From contig JBFMFE010000144.1 of NCBI GenBank assembly GCA_040752295.1, positions 1-5,872 of the forward strand: 5,872 nucleotides of DNA. The letters run 5' to 3'. Positions 5,865 through 5,872 of this stretch are shown here, in pieces. The first letter of the stretch is position 1. Every line of letters starts with the position of its first letter. Under the pieces are notes generated by a model that saw only the letters and a list, made by a program, of their open reading frames with translations, searched no databases and was not told where the DNA came from. The translations under genes were made by a program, and so were the position numbers. This DNA is from JBFMFE01 sp040752295 (GTDB taxonomy: Bacteria; UBP15; UBA6099; JBFMBQ01).

Positions 5865-5872
5865 GAGTTGTC

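Noticed and set aside
5278..5872. Considered a CRISPR array, tRNA or riboswitch in the gene-free tail
   Set aside because: There are no regularly spaced repeats, no cloverleaf with TTCRA-type arm and CCA end, and no aptamer motif that I recognise.

Overview
The window looks like a chromosomal segment of a GC-rich, Gram-negative-type (diderm) rod-shaped bacterium. The evidence is a MreC/MreD/PBP2 elongasome set, a SecG translocon subunit and a GmhA-type sedoheptulose-7-phosphate isomerase, which normally feeds LPS inner-core heptose synthesis. Codon usage is strongly GC-biased, to the point that long antisense reading frames run across real genes. I cannot name the phylum. The short, divergent MreD, the compact PBP2 and the short-form nicotinate phosphoribosyltransferase would suit a little-studied lineage, but that is inference.

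Layout: all six convincing genes lie on the + strand and fill about positions 21-5277. mreC (21-887) overlaps mreD (884-1372) by the four bases ATGA. After a 116-bp gap with a small palindrome and a repeated 8-mer comes mrdA/PBP2 (1489-3186). secG (3205-3447, TTG start) follows after 18 bp. A probable rho-independent terminator closes this part. A nicotinate phosphoribosyltransferase (3554-4588), ended by a GC hairpin with seven T residues, and gmhA (4687-5277) come next.

The last ~595 bases (5278-5872) have no convincing gene. They hold a more AT-rich stretch with a perfect 9-bp hairpin and a 13-bp direct repeat. They also hold a 393-bp segment (5463-5855) bounded by perfect 15-bp inverted repeats, carrying two hairpins with matching arms in opposite orientation. 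This is the most unusual part of the window and looks like a non-coding, fold-back (MITE- or REP-like) element, though I could find no target-site duplication.

Functionally, MreC, MreD and PBP2 belong to the lateral-wall peptidoglycan machine. MreB is expected upstream of base 1. RodA, the usual partner of PBP2, is absent from its usual place after mrdA. SecG supports protein export, the phosphoribosyltransferase salvages nicotinate into NAD, and GmhA starts heptose synthesis. These last three are housekeeping genes next to the mre cluster and not obviously one pathway. I see no defence system, secondary-metabolite cluster or other new multi-gene system here.
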